This document shows positions 25,894 through 34,826 of a stretch of 64,000 nt of DNA, in pieces (the stretch's first letter is position 1; every line of letters starts with the position of its first letter). The position numbers and the translations under genes are program-made. The notes beneath the pieces were generated by a model. It had not been told where the DNA came from. It did no database searches and saw only the letters and a list, made by a program, of their open reading frames with translations. Origin of the DNA: JAIBJN01 sp963825255. Lineage in GTDB: Bacteria > Actinomycetota > Thermoleophilia > Gaiellales > Gaiellaceae. The stretch covers positions 166,910-230,909 of the forward strand of contig CAWGSF010000002.1 of NCBI GenBank assembly GCA_963825255.1, given 5' to 3'.

Positions 25894-27668
25894 CCGGAGC
25901 CCTCCAGCGTCGAGACGTCGCCTTCCGGAAGGCCGAGCTCGCGCGCCTTGAGGAGGCGGCGCATGATCTTGCCGCTCCGGGTGCGCGGAACGGTCTCCGC
26001 GAACTCGATCTCCTTCGGCGCGACGACCGCGCCGAGGCGGACACGGGCATGAGCCAGCAGCTCGCGCTCGAGGTCGTGCGAGGGCTCGAAGCCGGGCTTC
26101 AGCGTCACGAACGCCTTCACGATCTCGCCGGCGACCGGGTCGGGCTTGCCGATCACGCCCGCCTCGGCCACGGCCGGGTGCTCGAGCATGACGCTCTCGA
26201 CCTCGAAGGGGCCGATCAGGTGGCCCGACGTCTTGATGACGTCGTCCGCGCGGCCGACGAACCAGAAGTAGCCGTCCTCGTCGCGCCTGGCCAGGTCGCC
26301 CGTGAGGTACCAGCCGTCCCGGAAGCACGCGGCGTAGCGCTCGGGCTCGCCGAGGTAGTCGCGGAACATCGACGGCCAGCCCGGCCGGAGCGCGATCTCT
26401 CCCTCCGCTCCCGCCTCCTCGACGAGCTCGACGCCTCCCTCCTCGAGCCTGTGCACGAGGCCGGCCTCGATGCCCGGGAAGGGCCTTCCCATCGAGCCCG
26501 GGCGAATCTCCATGGCCGGGTAGTTCGCGATCATGATCGAGCCGGTCTCGGTCTGCCACCAGTTGTCATGGAAGGGGAGCCCGAATGCCTTTTCGCCCCA
26601 CACGACCCCTTCGGGATTGAGCGGCTCCCCGACGCTCGCCAGGAAGCGCAGGCGGGGAAACTCGTGCGCCCGGACCGGCTCGACGCCCGCCTTCATCATC
26701 ATCCGAATAGCCGTGGGCGCCGTGTACCAGACCGAGACGGCTTGCTCCTCGAGGATCCCGTACCACCGCTCGGCGTCGAATTCAGCCTCGTCGACGATGC
26801 TGGTCACGCCGTTCGTGAGCGGCGCGATGATCCCGTAGGACGTCCCCGTCACCCAGCCCGGGTCCGCCGTGCACCAGAAGACGTCGTCGGGGTGGAGGTC
26901 GAGGGCGAGTCTCCCCGTGGCGTGGTGCGCGACGACGGCCTCGTGCACGTGCACCGCTCCCTTCGGCTTCCCCGTCGTCCCACTCGTGAAGTGGATCAGG
27001 GCGACGTCGTCCGGCGCGGTCGGCTCGACGGTGAACTCGTCGGCCGCTGCCAGCATGAGCCGGTGGTAGTCGAGCGTCCCCTCCACGTCGGTGACGGCTG
27101 CCTGCGGGCCGACGAGGATCACGTGCTCGAGATCGGGGAGCGTTTCGCGCAGGGAGGCGACTTTGCGCTCGTAGAGCGTCTGGGTCGTGACGAGGACCTT
27201 CGCCCGACCGATCGAGAGCCGCGTGCGGATCGGCTCCGGCCCGAACGCCGAGAAGAGCGGCGAGAAGACGCTTCCGTTCTTGAGGGTGCCGAGCGCGGAG
27301 ACGTAGAGCTCCGGGATCCGCCCGGCGAGGACGCTGACGAGGTCACCCTTCGCGACGCCGAGCGAGCCGAGCGCGTTGGCGAAGCGGTTCGTCAGCGTGC
27401 TCAGGTCGGCAAACGTGAAGTCGCGGACGGCCCCCGCCTTGCCGAGCCACCGGAGCGCGAGGTGGTCCCTCCGCTCGCCGAGCGCATGGCGGTCGACCGC
27501 CTCGTAGGCGATGTTGAGGCCCCTGCCGCCGGGCAGGCCCGTGAGATCCCGCCGCGCGCGCGTCCAGAAGTCGGGCGTGCGCTCGGCCGCATAGTCACGC
27601 ATGTTCGGCGCGACCTGCCAGTCTCGCGACGGCTTGGTGATGGCCTGATACGGCATCGGCACTGCCAT
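25890..27668 (-). CDS. acsA: Acetate-CoA ligase (acetyl-CoA synthetase, AcsA-like)
   Basis: 592 residues from ATG 27666-27668 (MAVPMPYQAITKPSRDW). ANL-superfamily motifs are complete: 'IHFTSGTTGKPKGAVHVH' (P-loop-like A3, ~250), 'HDNWWQTETGS' (A5, with the Trp typical of acetate pockets), 'WYLTGDLARRDEDGYFWFVG' (A7/A8 hinge) and 'ETVPRTRSGKIMRRLLKA' (A10, with the Lys that is often acetylated). It activates acetate or a short acid to acyl-CoA via acyl-AMP. It heads the six-gene coupled operon with E1 alpha, E1 beta, E2, ACP and a phosphoribosyltransferase. An unused longer frame upstream of the ATG has no family similarity. Confidence 0.9.
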   Translation of the reverse strand: MAVPMPYQAITKPSRDWQVAPNMRDYAAERTPDFWTRARRDLTGLPGGRGLNIAYEAVDRHALGERRDHLALRWLGKAGAVRDFTFADLSTLTNRFANALGSLGVAKGDLVSVLAGRIPELYVSALGTLKNGSVFSPLFSAFGPEPIRTRLSIGRAKVLVTTQTLYERKVASLRETLPDLEHVILVGPQAAVTDVEGTLDYHRLMLAAADEFTVEPTAPDDVALIHFTSGTTGKPKGAVHVHEAVVAHHATGRLALDLHPDDVFWCTADPGWVTGTSYGIIAPLTNGVTSIVDEAEFDAERWYGILEEQAVSVWYTAPTAIRMMMKAGVEPVRAHEFPRLRFLASVGEPLNPEGVVWGEKAFGLPFHDNWWQTETGSIMIANYPAMEIRPGSMGRPFPGIEAGLVHRLEEGGVELVEEAGAEGEIALRPGWPSMFRDYLGEPERYAACFRDGWYLTGDLARRDEDGYFWFVGRADDVIKTSGHLIGPFEVESVMLEHPAVAEAGVIGKPDPVAGEIVKAFVTLKPGFEPSHDLERELLAHARVRLGAVVAPKEIEFAETVPRTRSGKIMRRLLKARELGLPEGDVSTLEGSG

Positions 27669-27766
27669 GAGAACCTCTGTAGCCCCCAGCATCGCCGCCG
27701 CCTGGCGCTGAGCCATCGGTGAACGCGCCGAGCTTCCGTTCGGACAACTACGGACCGGGCGCTGCT

Positions 27767-27930
27767 CTAGGCGCACTCCGGGCCGAGCTCGTAGACGAGC
27801 CGCACCTTCCCGTGCTCGGCGATCGCCTCCTCGATCGCCGGCGTGAGGACGTCCTCGTGGTCCGCGGCTTCGACCTTCCCCACGGCCTTTAAGTCGAGGA
27901 CGCCCTCCGGCGCTCCTTCGATCGACTCGA
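27767..27930 (-). pseudogene. SpoIIAA-like (STAS/SEC14-type) protein fragment
   Basis: A short open stretch ending in TAG (27767-27769) reads 'IEGAPEGVLDLKAVGKVEAA', then 'DHEDVLTPAIEEAIAEHGKV' and 'RLVYELGPECA'. This matches the first ~50 residues of the SpoIIAA-like family (pattern I.G.P.GVLGF.A.GKV...DY..VL.P....A...GK.RLLY.LG). No start codon lies in frame before the sulfatase stop codon, and the C-terminal two thirds of the family are missing. I read it as a 3'-truncated, start-less remnant between the sulfatase and the acetate-CoA ligase operon. Confidence 0.55.
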
Positions 27931-27933
27931 TCC

Positions 27934-29439
27934 CTACTTGCCGGCGGTCATGGCCGCCTCGAGCTTCTCCTGCACCTGGTCGATCGTGAAGCTTGCCGCC
28001 TTCATGCTCGGCGGGAAGTCGACGAACGTGTTCAGGAACTCGGCCACGATCGCCTGGGCCGGCACGAGCAGGAACACCCGATCGATGTACCAGTCCCAGT
28101 ATGTGTTGGAGGTGACGTCGGCGCGCTCGTACGGGTCGGTGCGCAGGTTGTAGAGATACGGGATCCGCGTGGCGACGAACGGCTCGCCCCAGATCGCCAG
28201 CGTTCCCTGCATGCGCTGTTGCATGAAGACGATCTTCCAGTTGTCGTAGCGGAACGCGACCAGGTCGCCGTCGTCGGAGAAGTAGAAGAACTCGGTTCGC
28301 GGGCTCTCCTCGGCCTCGCCCGTCAGGTACGGCAGCAGGTTGTAGCCGTCGAGGTGCACCTTGAACTTCTTCCCGGCGGCCTCGTGCCCCGCGAGGAGCT
28401 TCTGCTTGATGTCCGGCTCGCCCGCGGCCGCCAGGAACGTCGGGAGCCAGTCGAGATGGCTGACGATCTCGTTCGAGACCGCGCCGGCGGGGATCTTGCC
28501 CGGCCAGCGGATGACGAAGGGGACGCGGAAGGCGCCCTCCCAGTTCGTGTTCTTCTCGGAGCGGAACGGCGTCATGCCTGCGTCCGGCCAGGTGTTCATG
28601 TGCACGCCGTTGTCGGTCGAGTACACGACGATCGTGTCCGCACCGATGCCGAGCTTGTCGAGCTTGTCGAGCACCTTGCCCACGTGCTTGTCGTGGTCGA
28701 CCATCGTGTCGTGGTAGGGGGATTGCCAGCGGCCGGCCTGGCCCACGCTCCTGCGCTTCGGGTGTGTGCGGAAGTGCATGTGCGTCGTGTTGATCCAGAC
28801 GAAGAAGGGCTTGCCCTCGTCGTGCTTGCGCTCGATGAAGTCGATCGCGCCGTCGACGATCTCGTCGTCGATCGTCTCCATCCGCTTCTTCGTCAGCGGG
28901 CCGGTGTCCTCGATCGTCTGCTTCCCGTTCCGGTTCACCTTGCAGCGGAGGACGCCGCGCGGCCCGAACCGCTCGCGGAAGTTCGGGTACTGCTCGGGGT
29001 CCGGATAGTCGGGGTGCTCCGGCTCCTCCTCCGCGTTCAGGTGGTAGAGGTTGCCGAAGAACTCGTCGAAGCCGTGGGCCGTCGGCAGGTGCTCGTCGCG
29101 GTCGCCGAGGTGGTTCTTCCCGAACTGGCCCGTGGCGTACCCGAGCGGCTTCAGGAGCTCGGCTGTCGTGGGGTTCTCGGCCTGCATCCCCTGGTCCGCC
29201 CCCGGCAGCCCGACCTTGCTGAGCCCGGTGCGGTACACGCTCTGGCCGGTGATGAACGCCGACCGGCCGGCCGTGCAGCTCTGCTCACCGTACGAGTCCG
29301 TGAACCGCATCCCCTCGTTCGCGAGGCGGTCGATGTTGGGGGTCCGGTAGCCCATCAGGCCATCGCTGTAGCAACTCAGGTTCGAGATTCCGATGTCGTC
29401 GCCCCAGAAGACCACGATGTTCGGCTTGTCCTGCGACAT
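27934..29439 (-). CDS. Sulfatase (formylglycine-type, arylsulfatase family)
   Basis: 501 residues from ATG 29437-29439, preceded by GAAGGAGGAAG. The metal site is 'NIVVFWGDDIGISNLSCY' (DD). The post-translational site 'QSCTAGRSAFITGQ' contains the CxAxR core, whose Cys is converted to formylglycine. 'GKNHLGD', 'VYSTDNGVHMNTWPDAG' and 'GAFRVPFVIRWPGK' follow the family order. There is no signal peptide, so it is cytoplasmic as written; the C-terminus 'SFTIDQVQEKLEAAMTAGK' is typical of the large arylsulfatase subgroup. The gene for a formylglycine-generating enzyme lies directly upstream, 32 bases away, a natural functional pair. The sulfate-ester substrate is unknown. Confidence 0.93.
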   Translation of the reverse strand: MSQDKPNIVVFWGDDIGISNLSCYSDGLMGYRTPNIDRLANEGMRFTDSYGEQSCTAGRSAFITGQSVYRTGLSKVGLPGADQGMQAENPTTAELLKPLGYATGQFGKNHLGDRDEHLPTAHGFDEFFGNLYHLNAEEEPEHPDYPDPEQYPNFRERFGPRGVLRCKVNRNGKQTIEDTGPLTKKRMETIDDEIVDGAIDFIERKHDEGKPFFVWINTTHMHFRTHPKRRSVGQAGRWQSPYHDTMVDHDKHVGKVLDKLDKLGIGADTIVVYSTDNGVHMNTWPDAGMTPFRSEKNTNWEGAFRVPFVIRWPGKIPAGAVSNEIVSHLDWLPTFLAAAGEPDIKQKLLAGHEAAGKKFKVHLDGYNLLPYLTGEAEESPRTEFFYFSDDGDLVAFRYDNWKIVFMQQRMQGTLAIWGEPFVATRIPYLYNLRTDPYERADVTSNTYWDWYIDRVFLLVPAQAIVAEFLNTFVDFPPSMKAASFTIDQVQEKLEAAMTAGK

Positions 29440-29471
29440 GCGGCTTCCTCCTTCTCGGTAGGGATGTCCGG

Positions 29472-30405
29472 CTACGCGCGCACGATGCAGCGAAAGCCGA
29501 GGTGGCTCGTCGACGTGTCGATGGCCTGGGCCATCCGCGCCGCCGGCCGGTAGCGGCGGCAGTAGTTCGGCGCGCACAGGTGCGAGCCGCCCTTCATCAC
29601 CTTCCGCGGGATGGCGGACGGGTCGTCCGGGTCGACGCTCGCCGCGCGCGGATCCTCCCCGCAGCACGGCGACGCCGGCTCGTGGCTCGACGCGTACCAG
29701 TCCGTCGTCCACTCCCACACGTTCCCGGTCATGTCCACGAGCCCGTACCCGTTCGGCGGGAACGCGCCGACCGGCGACGTGCCCTCGTACCCGTCCACGA
29801 GCGTGTTCTCGTACGGGAACTCGCCCTGCCAGGTGTTCGCCATCGGCCTTGCCCTTCGGCATGAGCTCGTCGCCCCAGGCGAACTCCGCGCCGTCGAGCC
29901 CACCACGCGCGGCGAACTCCCACTCCGCTTCGGTCGGGAGCTCCTTGCCCGCCCAGGCCGCGTACGCCTCCGCGTCGCGGTAGGCGACGTGCACGACCGG
30001 GTGCCGCTCGCGCCCGTGGAGCGTGCTCTCGGGCCCTTCGCGGGTGCCGCCAGTCGGCTCCGGGCTGCCACGTCCACCAGTTGAAGTGGTTGGTGAGGTC
30101 GACCGGCCCGGCCGACTTCTCGAACACGACCGACCCGGCGACGAGCATCTCCGGCTTCGCGCCCGGGTACTGGGCCGGGTCGGGCGCCTGCTCGGCCCAG
30201 CGTGACGTGCCCGGTCGCCTTGACGAACCGCAGGAACTCGAGGTTGGTCACCGGGTGCTCGTCCATCCAGAAGCCCGTCGACGGTGACCTCGCGGACGGG
30301 CGCCTCCTCCGGGTAGTGGCGGTCCGAGCCCATCGCGAACGTCCCGCCCGGGATCCACGCCATCCCCTTCCTCCCGGCTCCCACCTCCGCCGGCGCCTGA
30401 GTCAT
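29472..30405 (-). pseudogene. Formylglycine-generating enzyme (SUMF1 family), multiply frameshifted
   Basis: Starting at ATG 30403-30405, pieces of a single FGE are spread over different frames: 'MAWIPGGTFAMGSDRHYPEE', 'MDEHPVTNLEFLRFVKATG', 'HFNWWTWQPGADWRHP', 'GKELPTEAEWEFAARGG', 'NTWQGEFPYENTLVDGYEG' and the C-terminal 'KGGSHLCAPNYCRRYRPAA' with the active-site Cys-x4-Cys pair, ending 'LGFRCIVRA'. I place four shifts near 30286, 30205, 30045 and 29845; each is cured by deleting one base. The conserved residues between shifts are unblemished, favouring sequence error over decay. The enzyme would oxidise the sulfatase's CTAGR cysteine. Confidence 0.85.
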
Positions 30406-30510
30406 GCCCCTCCTGGAGTGGACAGAGTCGACCGAGGGTCGAGTCTAACGACGACCGTGCGGCGAGAATGGGCCCGGCACGCGACCCCGTTCCTGACGAG
30501 GGAGCTCTAG

Positions 30511-31188
30511 GTGGGCCAGGCGATCGGTGACTTTCTTCCAGCCGCGGTCGGCATCGCGATCAGCCCGATCCCGATCATCGCGGTCATCCTGATGCTCGTC
30601 TCGGCCCGGGGCCGGGCCAACGGCATCGCGTTCCTCGTCGGCTGGATGGTCGGAATCGGGGTCGCCGGCACGGTCGTGCTCGCGCTGGCCGGGAGCGCCG
30701 GCGCGAACGACGATGGTCAGCCGGCCGACTGGGTGAGCTGGCTGAAGCTCGCCCTCGGCGCGCTCCTGCTCCTGCTCGCGCTGAAGCAGTGGCGCGTCCG
30801 GCCGCACGGGGACGAGGAGCCCGTGACGCCGACGTGGATGGGTGCGGTCGACCACTTCACGCCGGCGAAGGCGGCGGGAGCCGGGGTCGTGCTCTCGACG
30901 GTGAACCCGAAGAACCTCGTGCTGATCCTCGCCGGGTGCGCAGCCGTCGCCCAGACGGGCATCCCGGCCGACGAGCAGGCGATCGCCTGGATCGTGTTCA
31001 CGCTGATCGCGTCACTCGGAGTCGCCACGCTGGTCGTGATGACGGTCGCGCTCGGCGAGCGCTCGCAGGAGCCCCTCGATCGCCTCAAGGGCTGGATGGC
31101 CCGCAACAACGCGGTCATCATGACCGTCCTCCTGCTCGTCATCGGCGCGAAGCTGATCGGGGACGCGATCGCGGGCCTCAGCAGCTGA
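30511..31188 (+). CDS. GAP family (SfLAP-type) integral membrane protein
   Basis: 225 residues from GTG 30511. Five or six hydrophobic segments: 8-30 ('AAVGIAISPIPIIAVILMLV'), 38-60, 72-90, 120-140, 150-175 and 195-220. The 'VNPKNLVLILAGCAAVAQ' stretch with its Asn-Pro-Lys-Asn pattern is typical of LysE-related GAP / sulfolipid-addressing-type transporters of Actinomycetota. An export role is likely by family; the substrate is unknown. It is transcribed away from the FGE gene. No obvious partner follows. Confidence 0.8.
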   Translation: MGQAIGDFLPAAVGIAISPIPIIAVILMLVSARGRANGIAFLVGWMVGIGVAGTVVLALAGSAGANDDGQPADWVSWLKLALGALLLLLALKQWRVRPHGDEEPVTPTWMGAVDHFTPAKAAGAGVVLSTVNPKNLVLILAGCAAVAQTGIPADEQAIAWIVFTLIASLGVATLVVMTVALGERSQEPLDRLKGWMARNNAVIMTVLLLVIGAKLIGDAIAGLSS

Positions 31189-31205
31189 TCTCGAACGGCA
31201 GCGGT

Positions 31206-31406
31206 ATGATCCCGCCGATCGGAGAGCGGACTGTGGCGAGGTTCTTCGAGAACGCGTTCACGGCGGCGGCAGGCGGGTCGCTTCACTGCGAGCCGCTTGC
31301 GACCGGGCTCCGGAGCCAGCGGGTCTTCGACTGGCTCGACGCGACGCTCGACGGAGCCGGCTCGCCGGCGAGCGGACGAGTGGCGCACGGAGCCGCCGCC
31401 GGCTGA
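31206..31406 (+). CDS. Small hypothetical ORF
   Basis: A 66-residue frame starting ATG 31206 (MIPPIGERTVARFFENAFTA), directly after the membrane-protein gene and before the YciI-like gene. It resembles no family I know. Composition is ordinary for the strand, and the ribosome-binding site is weak. It fills the gap but may be a chance frame or a decayed N-terminal extension of the next gene. Confidence 0.25.
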   Translation: MIPPIGERTVARFFENAFTAAAGGSLHCEPLATGLRSQRVFDWLDATLDGAGSPASGRVAHGAAAG

Positions 31407-31416
31407 CGGCGGCGAC

Positions 31417-31713
31417 GTGGCGACCTTCCTCGTCCGGCTCACGCGCTCGGGCCCCAGCTGGGACTCCTCGCGCCCCATGGAGGAGCAGTCCGACTGGCCC
31501 GCGCACGCGGCGTTCATGGACGAGCTCGTGGACACGGGCTTCGTCGTGCTGGGCGGGCCGCTCGCGGACGAGCACCGCGTCGTCCAGGTCGTCGAGGCGG
31601 ACTCCGAGGAGGTCGTCCGGGCCACGCTCGCTCGCGATCCGTGGTTCGACACCCATCTCCGGATCGACACGGTCGAGCCCTGGACGCTGCGCCTCGACGT
31701 CCGGCGCCGCTAG
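31417..31713 (+). CDS. YciI-like (YCII-related) protein
   Basis: 98 residues from GTG 31417 (VATFLVRLTRSGPSWDSSRP). The ferredoxin-like YCII pattern is shown by 'HAAFMDELVDTGFVVLGGPL', 'RVVQVVEADSEEVVRATLARDPW' and 'DTVEPWTLRL'. The His and Asp/Glu thought to be important in the family are in 'WPAHAAFMDEL'. Small soluble proteins of this type are often linked to degradation pathways or fused to sigma-70 regulators, but no function is implied here. Thirty bases separate it from the next plus-strand gene. Confidence 0.8.
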   Translation: MATFLVRLTRSGPSWDSSRPMEEQSDWPAHAAFMDELVDTGFVVLGGPLADEHRVVQVVEADSEEVVRATLARDPWFDTHLRIDTVEPWTLRLDVRRR

Positions 31714-31742
31714 CTCGGACGGGCTGCGCTAGAGTCGCGGCC

Positions 31743-32036
31743 ATGAGCGAACCCACAAGCACGCTCGATTCCGCAGACCGCGAGACCCTGGGGCTGAAGG
31801 TCGGCGCCGGCGGCGTGGTCGCCCTCCTCGCCGGTCTCGTCCTCGGCTCGAAGCTCCTGCGCGTGGCCGGTCTCGGCGCCGCGCTCGTCGGCGGTGGGCT
31901 CTACGCGCGCGAGAAGCTCGTCGAGCGGGGCGAGAAGATCTCCGCGGCGGAGACCAGCATCCGCTCCGAGCTCGACGATCTCGACCCGGTCGCGCGGGCG
32001 CAGGTCATCAAGGACCTCGCCGAGCCCGACGGCTAG
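31743..32036 (+). CDS. Small glycine-rich membrane protein
   Basis: 97 residues from ATG 31743. Residues ~20-55 are Gly/Leu/Val-rich with 'VVALLAGLVLGSKLLRVAG' and 'GAALVGGGLYAREKL', a likely re-entrant or double-pass membrane segment. The rest is charged and helical (IRSELDDLDPVARAQVIKDL). No family is recognised. The stop shares CTAG with the stop of convergent narI. Confidence 0.65.
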   Translation: MSEPTSTLDSADRETLGLKVGAGGVVALLAGLVLGSKLLRVAGLGAALVGGGLYAREKLVERGEKISAAETSIRSELDDLDPVARAQVIKDLAEPDG

Positions 32037-32768
32037 CCGGACCGCAGCTCGCCCGACGAGTCGGGGCCGACCGGCCTCGCATCGCCGCGTCGTCGATAGA
32101 GGATCGGCGCGCGGACGAGGTAGGTGACCGGGACACTCCAGACGTGGACGAGGCGCGTGAACGGCCAGACGGCGAAGAGGAGGAGGGCTGTCAGGGCGTG
32201 CGTCTGGAAGACGAGCGAGGCGTCGGCCATCAGCGTCCGCGTGCGGCTGGAAGACGAAGAGGCCGCGGAACCAGGGGCTGACCGTCTCGCGGTACTCGTC
32301 GCGCTCGATCGCGCTGCCCCAGACCGTGGCGAGCATCCCGGTGAGGATCGTCGGCGGCCAGTAGCGGGTAGAGGACGAGATCGCTGCGGAGGGTGGTCGC
32401 CCGCACGCGCGGGACGCTCGAGCCGCCGGTAGACAGAGGATCCCGAACCCGACGACCACGGCGAGGCCGGCAGCACCGTGCCGGCGACGACGGCGAGCCA
32501 GTGGTAGACGTCGTCGTCGATGCCCGACGGCCTCCGTCCAGGAGCGCGGGCACGAGGATGCCGAGCACGTGTCCGCCGATCACCGCGAGGATGCCGACGT
32601 GGAAGAGCGAGGCTGCCGACCATGAGGAGGCGCCGCTCGAGCAGCTGGGTCGAGCGCGCCGTCCACGAGTACTGGTCACGCCGGTACCGCCAGACGTGGC
32701 CGACGACGAACACCGTGAGGCAGACGTACGGGCAGGATGACCCAGAGGACGACGTCGAGCCGACTCAC
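32033..32768 (-). pseudogene. narI: narI, respiratory nitrate reductase gamma subunit (multiply frameshifted)
   Basis: From GTG 32766-32768 ('VSRLDVVLWVILP') to TAG 32033, NarI can be pieced together from three frames: 'VFVVGHVWRYRRDQYSWTAR', 'SLFHVGILAVIGGHVLGILV', 'DDDVYHWLAVVAGTVL', 'TTLRSDLVLYPLLA', 'WGSAIERDEYRETVSPWFRG' and 'QTHALTALLLFAVWPFTRLV'. The haem-b His residues of helices II and V (FHVG..., GGHVLG..., ...QTHALT, RLVHVW) are present. It is a cytochrome b with five transmembrane helices that takes electrons from quinol. At least six shifts lie at about 32731, 32611, 32528, 32478, 32433 and 32412. Its start overlaps the narJ stop (GTGA). Confidence 0.9.
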
Positions 32769-33343
32769 CGCGGCACCTCCGCCGTGAAGGGCTCTAGGCC
32801 GACGAGCTCGGTCGGCGGGCCCTGGTCCGCGAGCCGGCGAGCCGCGTCGACCTGGGCCTTCGTCGGCTTCGGCAGCGTCGTCGACAAGCGCGTCCAGCAG
32901 GTCGGCGTACGGGCTCTCGACCTGGTGCAATCGCGGAGCGGACGAGCTCGAGCGGCGCGCGCAGCTCGGTCAGCAGCGGCCTCCCCCTCGTCGGGCGCGA
33001 GCGCGGCGAACTCGAGTAGCACCGGCAGGTAGTCGGGGAGCTCGTCGCCCGTCAGGGGCAGCCCGCCTCCGCGTAGCGGCGCTTCAGGCGCGACGAGCGC
33101 GATCCCGCGCTCGCGCCTGTCGCCGTGCGTGTGGTACGTCAGGTGCAGGCTTGCGCGGCGGTCGAAGTCGAACGTCTCGACGTAGCGACTCCGGAGCTCG
33201 CGGAGCGGCACGTCGCGCTGCCAGCCGAGGAATCGCGCGATCGGAGTCGACCCTGCGGCTGCGCGCTCGAGCTCGTCCTGCGCCGCGACGAGCTCGGCAT
33301 CCGGGTACTGGAGCACGAGCGAGAGGACGCCCCAATGCTTCAC
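32765..33343 (-). pseudogene. narJ: narJ, nitrate reductase assembly chaperone (frameshifted)
   Basis: From GTG 33341-33343 ('VKHWGVLSLVLQYPDAELVA'), read cleanly to about 32985: 'RFLGWQRDVPLRELRSRYVE', 'TFDFDRRASLHLTYHTHGDR' and 'PDYLPVLLEFAAL', the TorD/NarJ-type pattern. The last third is broken by about three shifts but still shows 'HQVESPYADLLDALVD' and the end 'PPTELVGLEPFTAEVPR'. NarJ inserts the Mo-bisMGD cofactor into NarG. Start and stop overlap narH and narI in GTGA fashion. Confidence 0.88.
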
Positions 33344-34826
33344 AGGAGCCTCTTCGTGAAGGTGACCGAAGGCGCCTCGAGCCCGCAGCCCCCCTGCTCC
33401 TGGGGCGATCCGCTCGCGAGCTCGGCGTGCGCCTGCGGGATCACGTAGCGGTCGTCGTAGTCGGCGATCGCGAGCAGCCGGTACATGTCGCTCGATCGCG
33501 TCCGGCTCCAGGCCGACCGGCGTCCGCGATCGCCGCGTCGGGCTCGCCGCCGAGAGCTCCGCTTGCGCATGTAGCCGCGCATCGCGGCGAGCCGCTTGCA
33601 GCACGCGCGCGAACGGGCTCGGCGTCGCCGGCGGTGAGCAGGTTGGCGAGGTACTCGAGCGGGATCCGCAGCTCGTCGATCGCGGCGAAGACGTCGTCGG
33701 GGTCGGCCTCGTAGCCGTCGCCCTCGACCATGCTCACCACCGGCGAGAGCGGCGGCACGTACCAGACCATCGGCAGCGTCCGGTACTCGGGGTGCAGCGG
33801 CAGCGCGACCGCCGCAGCGCGATCGCGAGCGCGTAGACCGGCGAGCGCCGCGCGGCCTCGATCCAGTCCGTCGGGGATCGCCGTCGCGCCGCGCCTGCTC
33901 GCGCACCTCGGGGTCCTCGGGGTCGAGGAAGACGTCGAGCTGCGCCGTCGAGCAGGTCGTGCTCGTCGGGGACCGAGGCCGCCTCCTCGACGCGGTCGGC
34001 GTCGTAGAGGACGAGGCCGAGGTAGCGGATCCGCCCGACGCAGGTCTCCGAGCAGATCGTCGGCTGCCCGGCCTCGATGCGCGGGTAGCAGAGCGTGCAC
34101 TTCTCGGCCTTGCCGGTCTGCCAGTTGAAGTAGACCTTCTTGTACGGGCAGCCGGAGACGCAGAAGCGCCAGCGCGGCACGCCTCCTGGTCGACGAGCAC
34201 GATCCCGTCCTCCTCGCGCTTGTACATCGCGCCCGAGGGGCACGAGGCGACGCACGACGGGTTGAGGCAGTGCTCGCAGATGCGCGGCAGGTAGAACATG
34301 AACGCCTGCTCGTACTCGAGCCGCACCTGCTCCTCGAGCCGTCGCGGAGGTTCGGGTCGGCCGCCGCGCGCTCGGGGGCGCCGGCGAGGTCGTCGTCCCA
34401 GTTCGGGCCCCACTGCGAGGTCGATCGGCGCGCCGGTCAGCTGCGAGTCCGGGCGCGCGACCGGCTGGTGCCTCGACGCCGGGGCGGTCGTGAGCGTCTC
34501 GTAGTCGTAGGTCCACGGCTCGTAGTAGTCGTCGAGCGTCGGCAGGTCGGGGTTGGAGAAGATGTTGAGCGAGCTTCTGCAGCCGGCCGCCGCGCCTTCA
34601 GCCGCAGCTTCCCGCGCCGGTCGAGCTCCCAGCCGCCGTTCCAGCGCTCCTGGTCCTCCCAGCGCTGCGGGTAGCCGACGCCCGGCTTCGTCTCGACGTT
34701 GTTGAACCAGACGTACTCGGTGCCCGGGCGGTTCGTCCAGACGTTCTTGCAGGTGACCGAGCAGGTGTGGCAGCCGATGCACTTGTCGAGGTTCATCACC
34801 ATCGCGACCTGCGCCCGGACCTGCAT
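33340..34826 (-). pseudogene. narH: narH, nitrate reductase beta (Fe-S) subunit (frameshifted)
   Basis: ATG 34824-34826 starts 'MQVRAQVAMVMNLDKCIGCH' with the first cluster 'CIGCHTCSVTCKNVW'. Later frames give 'CEHCLNPSCVASCPSGAMYK', 'WRFCVSGCPYKKVYFNW' (the Trp replacing a Cys indicates the 3Fe-4S cluster) and 'CTLCYPRIEAGQPTICSETC', then 'YVPPLSPVVSMVEGDGYEAD' and the C-terminus ending 'APSVTFTKRLL' at 33340. All four clusters of a genuine NarH are readable. About ten one-base shifts interrupt it. It transfers electrons from NarI haem to NarG. Its start overlaps the inferred narG stop (TGATG). Confidence 0.92.
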
